This document shows positions 39,301 to 46,300 of a stretch of 64,000 bases of DNA, piece after piece. The translations under genes and the position numbers were made by a program. Every line of letters starts with the position of its first letter. Within the stretch, counting starts at the first letter, position 1. The stretch is taken from the NCBI RefSeq assembly GCF_008632125.1, contig NZ_VWRN01000014.1:1-64000 (forward strand), read 5' to 3'. Source of the DNA: Cupriavidus cauae (GTDB taxonomy: Bacteria; Pseudomonadota; Gammaproteobacteria; Burkholderiales; Burkholderiaceae). The notes beneath the pieces are model-generated. The model was not told where the DNA came from. It saw only the letters and a program-made list of their open reading frames with translations, and ran no database searches.

Positions 39301-41209
39301 CGAACAGGTCCTTGGCGCGCGCCATGTCCAGTTCGGCGCCGCCGACCAGTTCGAGGCCGAAGTCATGGATCCACAGCGGCGCGCCCTCGTCGGGCTCGAT
39401 CCGGTAGGGGCGCTCCTCATGCACGCGCACGCCCAGATGCTCGAGCATCGGCAGGCTGTGCGACAGCGCGATCGGCTCGCCGGCGCGATAGACCTTGAAG
39501 CGGAACGCGCGCGGCGGTGCCTCGATCGGCCGGTACAGGTTCATCGACAGGCCGCCGCGCCGGCGCGCCTGTTCCATCAGCTCGATATCGCGCACCGCGG
39601 TGCGCGCGGGGTAGTCCTCGCGATAGCCGGCCGGAAAGGAGTCGCCATAGCGGCGCAGCAGCCGGTTGCCCTGTTCCTCGCCGGCCTTGTCGAGCAGCGC
39701 CACCGCGAGGTCGTCCTGCCAGCGGCGTGTCGCCGCGACGATGCGTTCCTCCAGCGCGCGCGTATCGACCTCCGGCATCGTGCCCGGCTCGCCGCGCACG
39801 GTCAGATGAATGCGCGCCAGCGGGGACTCGGACAGCTGCGGCGTGAACTCGCAGCTGGTGCCGCCGAACGCCTGCATCAGCAGCTTCTGGATGCGCTGGC
39901 GCAGGTCGGTGTTGTACTTGTCGCGCGGCACGAACACCAGGCAGGAGACGAAGCGGTCGAAGCGGTCGCGCCGCACGAACAGCCGGATGCGTTGATGCTC
40001 CTGCAGCCGCAGGATGCCCAGCGCGATCTCGAACAGCTCGTCCTCGCTGGCCTGGAACAGTTCGTCGCGGGGATACTGCTCGAGGATCGTGACCAGCGAC
40101 TTGTACAGATGGCCCCGCTGCAGGAAGCCTGCGCGCGCCAGGATATGGGCGCACTTGCGGCGCACCAGCGGGATCTCGCTGGTCGACACCATGTAGGTCG
40201 TCGAGGTGTAGAGCCCGAGAAAGCGCCGCTCGCCGAACAGCTTGCCTTCGGCGTCGAGCAGCTTGATGCCGATGTAGTCCAGATAGCCCGGCCGATGCAC
40301 GGTCGAGCGCGAGTTGGCCTTGGTCAGGAAGATCGGCGCCTCGCCCTGGATGATGCTGGTGGCGGCGGGCGGCAGCGGCGTCAGCTCTTCGGCCGTCGGC
40401 GCGCGCCGGCTCTCGCGCAGGATGCCGGCGCCCGAGCCCGCGACGCCGCGCAGCCAGAAGCGACCATCCTGCTCGACCAGCTGGTAGTCGCGATGGCCGA
40501 GGAAACAGAAGTGGTCGTCGACCATCCACTGCAGCAGCGCGCAGGCTTCGGCCGTATCGCCTTCGTTGCCGCCGGGCAGCCGCTGCAGGTCGGCGATGCT
40601 GGCGCGCGCGATGTCCAGCATCCTGGGCCAGTCCTCGACCGCCGCGCGCACATCGCCGAGGATGCGCGTGATGCCGGCCCGCAGCGCTTCCAGCTGGGCC
40701 GGTTCGCTGCAGCGATCGACCTCGAAGTGGATGAACGATTCGAGCCGCGATTCGGGGTCGGGCGCCTTGTCGCCGCCGAGCGCGATGCGCGCGATGCCGC
40801 CGTCCTGCCCGCGCCAGACGCGGAACACCGGATGGAAGGCCGAATGCAGCGTCAAGCCATGCCGGTTGATCTCCATCGTCACCGAGTCGACCAGGAAGGG
40901 CATGTCGTCGTTGACCATCTCGATCACGGTGTGGTCGGAATGCCAGCCGTGCTGCTCGAGATTGGGGTTGTAGACGCGGACCTGCGCGCGGCCCGGCACG
41001 AAGCGCTGGGCGGTCTGCCAGTGGGCCATCGCGGCGCCGTAGAGGTCGGCGATATCGCGTTCGGCCAGGTCCTCGGCGTCGGACACGTCGTAGTAGTGCC
41101 GCAGCAGCGGTTCGGCGATGGCGAAGGTGGCCTCGGGCAGCCGGGCCCGCGCGAACTCCACCAGGTCGGCCAGTCGTTGTTCGACGCGTTCTTCGCTGTC
41201 CGCTTGCAT
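36350..41209 (-). CDS. NAD-specific glutamate dehydrogenase (large type)
   Basis: A 1,619-residue enzyme of the 180-kDa class, cytoplasmic, converting glutamate to 2-oxoglutarate and ammonia with NAD+. N-terminal regulatory ACT-like segments (to about 700) are followed by the catalytic core, with GLRWSDRREDFRTEVLGL, VGSKGGFVVKRPP, the NAD-binding region around VGIGDMSGDVFGNGML, and a helical C-terminus. The length matches the family. AAGGAGAG precedes the ATG at 41209. A very long frame on the opposite strand (about 37.1-41.3 kb) is a high-GC shadow. No regulator is adjacent. Confidence 0.95.
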   Translation of the reverse strand: MQADSEERVEQRLADLVEFARARLPEATFAIAEPLLRHYYDVSDAEDLAERDIADLYGAAMAHWQTAQRFVPGRAQVRVYNPNLEQHGWHSDHTVIEMVNDDMPFLVDSVTMEINRHGLTLHSAFHPVFRVWRGQDGGIARIALGGDKAPDPESRLESFIHFEVDRCSEPAQLEALRAGITRILGDVRAAVEDWPRMLDIARASIADLQRLPGGNEGDTAEACALLQWMVDDHFCFLGHRDYQLVEQDGRFWLRGVAGSGAGILRESRRAPTAEELTPLPPAATSIIQGEAPIFLTKANSRSTVHRPGYLDYIGIKLLDAEGKLFGERRFLGLYTSTTYMVSTSEIPLVRRKCAHILARAGFLQRGHLYKSLVTILEQYPRDELFQASEDELFEIALGILRLQEHQRIRLFVRRDRFDRFVSCLVFVPRDKYNTDLRQRIQKLLMQAFGGTSCEFTPQLSESPLARIHLTVRGEPGTMPEVDTRALEERIVAATRRWQDDLAVALLDKAGEEQGNRLLRRYGDSFPAGYREDYPARTAVRDIELMEQARRRGGLSMNLYRPIEAPPRAFRFKVYRAGEPIALSHSLPMLEHLGVRVHEERPYRIEPDEGAPLWIHDFGLELVGGAELDMARAKDLFEDAFARAWDGAIENDDLNRLVLLAEMPAREVTILRAYAKYLRQVGSTFSDAYIERALTGNPRIAALLVALFAARFDPAIDPGSEPAREARCAQLLEAIGAALDQVPNLDEDRILRQFLGVIQATTRTNCFRQSADGTPRPCLSFKLDPARIAGLPEPRPMFEIWVYSPRVEGVHLRGGRVARGGLRWSDRREDFRTEVLGLMKAQMVKNTVIVPVGSKGGFVVKRPPSPTDRDAWMAEGVACYQTFLRGLLDVTDNLAGGAVVPPPQVVRHDDDDPYLVVAADKGTASFSDYANAISGEYGFWLGDAFASGGSVGYDHKKMAITARGAWESVKRHFRELGTDIQSTDFTVVGIGDMSGDVFGNGMLLSPHIRLLAAFDHRHIFLDPDPNPAVSLEERRRLFALPRSSWADYDAGKISAGGGVHPRSAKTIALTPQVRAALGIDATALTPAELIQAILTAPVDLLYNGGIGTYVKATDETHQQVGDRANDAVRVNGAALRCKVVGEGGNLGFTQLGRIEYARAGGRIHTDAIDNSAGVDCSDHEVNIKILLGLVVADGEMTDKQRNKLLAEMTDEVAALVLHDNYYQTQALSIANRRAAELLDIEARLMRALERAGRLNRALEFLPPDEEIVERKAAGLGLTSPERAVLLAYSKMWLYDALLASDVPEDPTVAGLLSDYFPQPLRVRYADTMQRHPLRREILATYLTNTLVNRVGPTFVHRMMEETDARPADIVRACLTARDVFGLTGLWQAIDALDNRVADEVQAGMFAGLARLLEGATLWLLRRRPTNGAPAGTRPDYAAAAVWLTPRLPTLLAEHEAAALTQRREALTALGIDDALALQVAAGDIAVAALDIAEVASGCERSLAQVADVYFALDRHLSFGWLRERAQALPADTHWDLLARTTMLDDLDRLKRALTVSVLQQAGPSAREEGADGLIERWRQARHGPLERFGRMLADQRAAGATGLSMLSVATREIGMLEHAA

Positions 41210-41556
41210 GATCTCTCCTTAGGGAAAGCCGCCGCCGGTCGCATCGGCGCGATGCGCTGCACCGCGTCCGGGCAGGGCGAGTGCCGGTGCCTGCTCTTAA
41301 TGTAGAGCAAAAACACAGAGGTCGCGGGAAAGGGGGAGAGCGGCGGGAGGGCGTCAGGCCGGCACTGCGAGCGGGCTGCGGAGAAGATGGCGGGGGAAGC
41401 CGGCCGGGGACGTCACGTCAGCCGGGGGAGGCCAGCGGAGGAGGTCATCCGGGAGAAGCCAGCGAGGGAGGCCAGCGTGATGCGACGGCGGGAAGACCAA
41501 CCGTGGGCGGACCGCCGCCGACTGGGGCGGTCCGCCGATCCGTACAGGTACGGAAA
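41210..41556. other. Spacer between gdh and Bug receptor genes
   Basis: These 347 bp include a purine-rich, loosely repetitive stretch (GCCAGCG(A/G)GGGAGG variants, about 41,390-41,480). The gdh promoter must lie here; TTAATGTAG near 41,296 is a weak -10 candidate on the wrong strand. No gene is seen. Confidence 0.4.
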
Positions 41557-42546
41557 TTACTCGAGCGTGATCTTCTGCTCCTGCGCGATCTTCTTGCGCA
41601 GTTCCAGTTCGCGCTTGATCTGCGCGGCGAACTGCTGCGGCGTGTTGCCGTCCGGATAGGCGCCGCTCTCGGTCAGGCGGCGCTTGGCGGCCGGGTCCTG
41701 CAGGGCCTTGACCGCGGCGTCGTGCAGGCGCGCGACGATCGCGGGCGGCGTGCCGGCCGGCGCGACCAGCCCGTACCAGGCCATATTGTTGTTGTCCTTC
41801 ATGCCTTCCTCGGCGAAGGTCGGCACATCGGGCAGGCCCTCGACGCGCTTGGGCGCCGCCACCGCCAGCGCGCGCAGCTTGCCGGCCTGGATATGCGGCA
41901 TCGACGACGGCAGGTTGTCGAACTGACCGCTGACCTGGCCGGCCAGCGTGTCGTTCAGCGCCGGACCCGAGCCGCGGTACGGCACGTGGACCATGTCGGT
42001 CTTGGTGGTCAGCTTGAACAGCTCGCCGTCCAGATGCGAGATGCTGCCCTTGCCGGCCGACGCGTAGCTGTACTTGCCGGGCTCGGCGCGCAGCAGCGCG
42101 ATGAATTCCTTCAGGTTCTTGGCCGGCACCTTCGGGTTGACCGTCAGCACGTTCGGCACGTTGACCAGGTTGGTGATCGGCGCGAAGTCCTTCAGCGGGT
42201 CGTACGGGTTCTTCGGATTGGTGGCCGGATTGGTCGCCATCGTGCTGACCGTGGCGATGCCGATCGTGTAGCCGTCGGGGGCCGACTTGGCCAGCGCGTC
42301 GGCGCCGATCGCGCCGCCGCCGCCGCCACGGTTCTCCACCACCACGGGCTGGCCCAGCGCGCGGCCCAGCGCATCGGAAACAGCGCGGGCGACGATATCG
42401 GTGGTGCCGCCGGCGGCGAACGGAACGATCAGCCGCACCGGCTTGTTGGGATAGGCCTGGGCGTGCGCAACGCCGTGGGTCAGGCCGAATGCGGCCAGGC
42501 AGGCTGCCACGCTGGCGGTCAATGCGGATTTCAAGAATGCCTCCAT
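41557..42546 (-). CDS. Bug-family tripartite tricarboxylate transporter receptor
   Basis: A 329-residue periplasmic binding protein with a signal peptide (cleavage probably after AHA at about 29) and the Bug fold: YPNKPVRLIVPFAAGGTTDIVAR, VVVENRGGGGGAIGADALAKSAPDGYT and GKLRALAVAAPKRVEGLPDVPTFAE. Orphan Bug receptors without TctAB membrane genes are very numerous in Bordetella and Cupriavidus; this one also lacks them nearby. Ligands are usually small organic acids or amides. The start at 42546 gives the signal peptide. Confidence 0.92.
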   Translation of the reverse strand: MEAFLKSALTASVAACLAAFGLTHGVAHAQAYPNKPVRLIVPFAAGGTTDIVARAVSDALGRALGQPVVVENRGGGGGAIGADALAKSAPDGYTIGIATVSTMATNPATNPKNPYDPLKDFAPITNLVNVPNVLTVNPKVPAKNLKEFIALLRAEPGKYSYASAGKGSISHLDGELFKLTTKTDMVHVPYRGSGPALNDTLAGQVSGQFDNLPSSMPHIQAGKLRALAVAAPKRVEGLPDVPTFAEEGMKDNNNMAWYGLVAPAGTPPAIVARLHDAAVKALQDPAAKRRLTESGAYPDGNTPQQFAAQIKRELELRKKIAQEQKITLE

Positions 42547-42743
42547 CTGTTGCGTTGGCCGGCGCGTCGCGCGAAGGGCGAGGGCGCCGGTCGGGGTTGG
42601 GCATGGTTCCGTATTGCGGAACTTGGTTTCGTAATATGCCCGGACTGGCATTCAACCCGGAAAGGCGCGGCGGGGATATCCGTAACAACCCGTAACAGAC
42701 GTCGGGTCACAGCCGCACGGAAAGAGGCAAACAGCAGGCAAAC

Positions 42744-42776
42744 AAAAAGGCCGGGCTGCGATGCAGTCCGGCCTTT
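42744..42776 (-). terminator. Terminator of tRNA-Lys
   Basis: On the minus strand AAAGGCCGGACTGC pairs with GCAGCCCGGCCTTT around ATC, followed by TT, twelve bases after the tRNA-Lys CCA end. The same design (GCGAAT spacer, GGCCGG hairpin) is found at 45,641-45,693. Confidence 0.85.
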
Positions 42777-42787
42777 CGGGAATTCGC

Positions 42788-42863
42788 TGGTGGGGCGTGA
42801 GTGACTCGAACACTCGACCTACGGATTAAGAGTCCGCTGCTCTACCAACTGAGCTAACGCCCC
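42788..42863 (-). tRNA. tRNA-Lys(CTT)
   Basis: A complete 76-nt tRNA on the minus strand: acceptor GGGGCGT/ACGCCCC, D-arm AGCTCAGTTGGTAGAGC, anticodon stem GCGGA/TCCGT with loop CTCTTAA (anticodon CTT), T-arm GTTCGAGTC and encoded CCA. Confidence 0.96.
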
Positions 42864-43031
42864 AACGAAGTCCGCTATTCTAGCGTGGACTTTTTGGGTT
42901 TGCAAGTACCGAAGCGATCTCGGGGACGCTCGGCTGGGTCGCCGGGACGGCGGTCAACGTCCGCGCGGCTACAATGCCCCGCTGTCCGCGCGGCCCGCCG
43001 CCGCGCCGCCGTTTTCCGGAGACCTGGTTCG

Positions 43032-43946
43032 ATGCATGCCCGCGTGTTGCGCTATCTGGATGAAGTGGTCCGCCGCGGGTCGATCCGCAAGGCGGCCGAA
43101 GTGCTGCACGTCGCGCCGACCGCCATCAACCGGCAGATCCTCGATCTGGAAGCCGAACTGGGCGCGCCGCTGTTCGAGCGCATCCAGCGCCGGTTGCGGC
43201 TGACGCCGCTGGGCGAGATGGTGCTGGCGCACGTGCGGCAGACGCTGCGCGAGCACGACGCGCTGCGCGAACGCATCGCCGCCTACAACGCGGGACAGCA
43301 GGGCATCGTCACGGTGGCCACCACCGCCGGGCTGGCGGGCTCCCTGTTGCCCGCGCTGGTTCACGACTTTCGCCGCCGCCACCCCGGCATCGCGGTGCGC
43401 GTGCTGGATCTCCCGGTGGCCGAGATCGTCGCCGCGCTGGCCGAGGGCGACGCCGAGCTCGGGCTCGGCTACGACCTGGCGCCGACGCCGGCCTTCGTCA
43501 CGCTGGCGGCCGGCGAATGGCCGATTGGCGCGGTGGTCGCGCCCGGCCATCCGCTGGCCGAGCAATCGTCGGCGCTGCTGGCCGAATGCGTCGGCTATCC
43601 GCTGATCCTGCCCGTGGCGACGATGTCGATCCGCGGCCTGCTCGACGATGCCTTCGTCCGCGCGGCGATTCCGGTGCGCGCGGCGGTCGAGGCCGGCTCC
43701 ACCGTGCTGATGCGCCGGCTCGTGATGCTGGGCGCCGGCATCGCGCTGCTCAATCCGCTCGATGCCATCGAGGAACTGGAGGCGGGCACGCTGGTGTTCG
43801 TGCCGTTGCGCGATCCGGCCTTGCCGCTGCAGCGGCTGACGCTGTTCGCGCGGGCGCGCGGCCCGCTGGATTCGGCGGCCTCGCTGATGGCCGAGCGGAT
43901 CGGGGCCGCGCTGAAGGCGCTGTCCGGCGGCGGCGCGGGACATTAG
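43032..43946 (+). CDS. LysR-type transcriptional regulator
   Basis: A 304-residue LysR regulator with an N-terminal winged HTH (about 5-63: RYLDEVVRRGSIRKAAEVLHVAPTAINRQ) and a periplasmic-binding-like effector domain. It lies 131 bp before a co-directional amidohydrolase gene and may regulate it, although LysR genes are more often divergent from their targets. The ATG at 43032 opens the standard N-terminus. Confidence 0.88.
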   Translation: MHARVLRYLDEVVRRGSIRKAAEVLHVAPTAINRQILDLEAELGAPLFERIQRRLRLTPLGEMVLAHVRQTLREHDALRERIAAYNAGQQGIVTVATTAGLAGSLLPALVHDFRRRHPGIAVRVLDLPVAEIVAALAEGDAELGLGYDLAPTPAFVTLAAGEWPIGAVVAPGHPLAEQSSALLAECVGYPLILPVATMSIRGLLDDAFVRAAIPVRAAVEAGSTVLMRRLVMLGAGIALLNPLDAIEELEAGTLVFVPLRDPALPLQRLTLFARARGPLDSAASLMAERIGAALKALSGGGAGH

Positions 43947-44077
43947 CGTCGGCGTGGTCGTCAGGTGTGCGCGCGATGTGCACACCGTGGGCGCAAATCG
44001 GCGCTATCGCGCGTCCGGCCCCGCGCCGTAGACTGGCGCCCGCTATCTGACCCACCACGGAGACCGGAGACCACAAG

Positions 44078-45457
44078 ATGACGCTGATCCTGACCCACGC
44101 CGACGTCCTGGTGACGATGGACGCGAATCGCCGCGAGATCGCCGACGGCGCGCTGGTCGCCGAAGGGCCGGCGATCCAGTGGGTCGGCGCGACCGCCGAC
44201 CTGCCGGCCGCCTGGCGCGCGCGCATCGACGACGGCAGCGCGCAGGTGCTGGACATGCGCGGCCATGTGGTGCTGCCGGGCCTCGTCAACACGCACCATC
44301 ACATGTACCAGAGCCTGACGCGCGCGGTGCCGGCCGCGCAGGACGCCGAACTGTTCGGCTGGCTCGGCGAGCTGTACATGCTGTGGGCCAACCTGACGCC
44401 GCGCATGATCGCCGCCTCGACCCGCACCGCGATGGCCGAGCTGATGCTGTCGGGCTGCACCACCACCAGCGACCATCTCTATCTGTATCCCAACGGCTCG
44501 CGGCTGGACGACGCGATCGAGGCCGCCGCGCAGATGGGCATGCGCTTTCATGCGGCGCGCGGCTCGATGAGCGTGGGACGCAGCAAGGGCGGGCTGCCGC
44601 CCGATGCGGTGGTCGAGCAGGAGGAGGCGATCCTGCGCGACAGCCAGCGGCTGATCGAGCAGTACCACGATGCCTCGCGCCACGCGATGCTGCGCGTGGT
44701 GCTGGCGCCGTGCTCGCCGTTCTCGGTGTCGCGCGAGCTGATGCGGGAGTCGGCGGCGATGGCGCGCCACTATGGCGTCTCGCTGCATACCCATCTGGCC
44801 GAGAACGACAACGACGTCGCCTATTCGCTGGAGCGCTTCGGCATGACGCCGGCGCAGTATGCCGAGGACCTGGGCTGGGTCGGCCACGATGTCTGGCACG
44901 CGCACTGCGTCAAGCTCGACGCCGACGGCATCGCGCTGTTCGCGCGCACCGGCACCGGCATCGCCCACTGTCCCTGCTCGAACATGCGGCTGGCTTCGGG
45001 CATTGCGCCGGTGCGCGCGATGCGCGATGCCGGCGTGCCGGTCGGCCTCGGCGTCGATGGCAGCGCCTCCAACGATGGCGCGCACATGCTGGGCGAGGCG
45101 CGCCAGGCCATGCTGCTGCAACGGGTGGGCTATGGACCGGCGGCGATGGGCGCGCGCGAGGCGCTGGAGATCGCCACGCTGGGCGGGGCGCGGGTGCTGA
45201 ACCGCGACGACATCGGCGCGCTGGCGCCGGGCATGTCGGCGGACTTCGTCGCGTTCGACATGTCGGCGGTCGGCTATGCCGGCGCCGGTCACGATCCGGT
45301 CGCCGCGCTGGTGTTCTGCACGCCGGGCACGGTGTCGACCAGCGTGATCAACGGCAGGGTGGTGGTGCGCGACGGCGTGCTGCTGAGCGCGGATCTGCCG
45401 GCGGTACTGGCGGAGCATCGCCGCCTGGCGCGGGAGCTGGCCGCGGCGCGGCGTTGA
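44078..45457 (+). CDS. 8-oxoguanine deaminase-like amidohydrolase
   Basis: A 459-residue zinc amidohydrolase (TIM barrel). The metal motif is NTHHHMYQ (H73, H75), with later CTTTSDHLYLYPNG, HTHLAENDND, and GLGVDGSASNDGAHML (catalytic Asp). The blocks RGSMSVGRSKGGLPPD and APCSPFSVSRELM match Pseudomonas 8-oxoguanine deaminase closely, so deamination of 8-oxoguanine to urate is likely. Hydroxytriazine deaminases share the family and cannot be excluded. Confidence 0.85.
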   Translation: MTLILTHADVLVTMDANRREIADGALVAEGPAIQWVGATADLPAAWRARIDDGSAQVLDMRGHVVLPGLVNTHHHMYQSLTRAVPAAQDAELFGWLGELYMLWANLTPRMIAASTRTAMAELMLSGCTTTSDHLYLYPNGSRLDDAIEAAAQMGMRFHAARGSMSVGRSKGGLPPDAVVEQEEAILRDSQRLIEQYHDASRHAMLRVVLAPCSPFSVSRELMRESAAMARHYGVSLHTHLAENDNDVAYSLERFGMTPAQYAEDLGWVGHDVWHAHCVKLDADGIALFARTGTGIAHCPCSNMRLASGIAPVRAMRDAGVPVGLGVDGSASNDGAHMLGEARQAMLLQRVGYGPAAMGAREALEIATLGGARVLNRDDIGALAPGMSADFVAFDMSAVGYAGAGHDPVAALVFCTPGTVSTSVINGRVVVRDGVLLSADLPAVLAEHRRLARELAAARR

Positions 45458-45581
45458 ATCGGGTTGAATGTCCCACGCTGCCGTCCGGGATTGCGGTGTG
45501 GTTCACCGTCCGGCGGTACCGCCGGACGGCGGCGTCCGGAGCCATCGTCCAGGGCTGCCAATCGCTGCCCGATGCGGGCCC

Positions 45582-45640
45582 AAACGGGGCCAAACGATTC
45601 GGGCCCAAACGATTCGGGCCAAAACGATTCGGGCCAAAAC
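45582..45640. repeat. 14-15 bp tandem repeat
   Basis: AAACGATTCGGGCC(C) is repeated three times with a partial copy (AAACGGGGCC) before it. It ends at the terminator that precedes the island. Confidence 0.85.
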
Positions 45641-45675
45641 AAAAAGGCCGGCGCTGCGAAGCAGCCCGGCCTTTT
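45641..45675 (-). terminator. Terminator resembling the one after tRNA-Lys
   Basis: AAAAGGCCGGGCTGC with its near-complement GCAGCGCCGGCCTTTTT around TTC on the minus strand. It is preceded on that strand by CCACCAGCGAATATT, just as tRNA-Lys is followed by CCACCAGCGAATTCC. It looks like the terminator of a minus-strand tRNA whose body is no longer next to it. Confidence 0.7.
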
Positions 45676-45687
45676 CTACAATATTCG

Positions 45688-45709
45688 CTGGTGGTGGAGT
45701 GTAACAGAA
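45688..45709. repeat. Left attachment-like repeat (att1)
   Basis: CTGGTGGTGGA (45688-45698) is identical to 56524-56534, and the next 11 bases agree at about seven positions. On the minus strand the core reads TCCACCACCAG, compatible with a tRNA 3' end plus CCA. It marks the left edge of Island 1: backbone composition and a tRNA-type terminator on one side, HTH gene and foreign cargo on the other. The role is inferred. Confidence 0.5.
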
Positions 45710-45937
45710 AACCAAACCCACATATCAGCAGTCTCTCAGCCCCGGTCGGAAGCCTTGAGACCCTCGCGCGATTCCGGGGAAGGATTTCGCGCAACCGCAC
45801 ATGCCCATGATTGTAAGTTCGGAGAGGCCGATTGGCACTCGCAGTTGCCGCAACTGCCAGGGAATCTGGGGGATGCAACTTGGCTTTCCTCTCGTTTGTC
45901 GCCGTAATGCCCGGCACGAACGACGAAAGGAAATGCC

Positions 45938-46300
45938 ATGCAAACCGAACCCGCCTTCACCGAAACGGAGCTCGCACGTCGGTGGAACGTCAGCATCAAG
46001 ACCCTGCAACGCTGGCGCAGCGAAGAACGCGGCCCGCCGTACATCAAGCTCTCAAAGGCCGTCCGCTATCCAGTCGATGAGATCGTCACCTATGAGCAGG
46101 CAATCCGCCAGGGCATGTCCAACGAAGCGCCGTTGCCATCCTTGTGCGACTCGCAGCCCGTTGTCGAATCTCCCGCGCCCGCCGCCCCCGAACCAAAGCG
46201 GTATTACTTGAGCGAGGCCTTCGCACTCATCGCGCAGTATGGCAGTCTTGAAGCGGCCGAGGCCGCGCTGACGGAGGCGCGCGATGAAGCCCAAGGTTGA
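45938..46300 (+). CDS. Excisionase-like helix-turn-helix protein
   Basis: A 120-residue protein with a MerR/AlpA-type HTH at about 8-45 (TETELARRWNVSIKTLQRWRSEERGPPYIKL, then VRYPVDEI). Such proteins act as excision or integrase-gene regulators in P4-like islands. The C-terminus (about 85-120) is helical. It is closely related in its HTH to the protein at 56,740, which sits at the same distance from the next att repeat. AAAGGAA precedes the ATG. The stop overlaps the start of a second HTH gene. Confidence 0.8.
   Translation: MQTEPAFTETELARRWNVSIKTLQRWRSEERGPPYIKLSKAVRYPVDEIVTYEQAIRQGMSNEAPLPSLCDSQPVVESPAPAAPEPKRYYLSEAFALIAQYGSLEAAEAALTEARDEAQG

Noticed and set aside
37145-41305. A 1,386-codon open frame on the plus strand opposite the NAD-glutamate dehydrogenase gene
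   Set aside because: It mirrors the codon structure of the real gene in high-GC DNA, is His/Arg/Gln-rich and has no recognisable domain.
45688-45709. tmRNA 3' end as the identity of the att core
   Set aside because: The core ends in CCACCA as tmRNA does, but the T-arm and acceptor pairing could not be built at either repeat.
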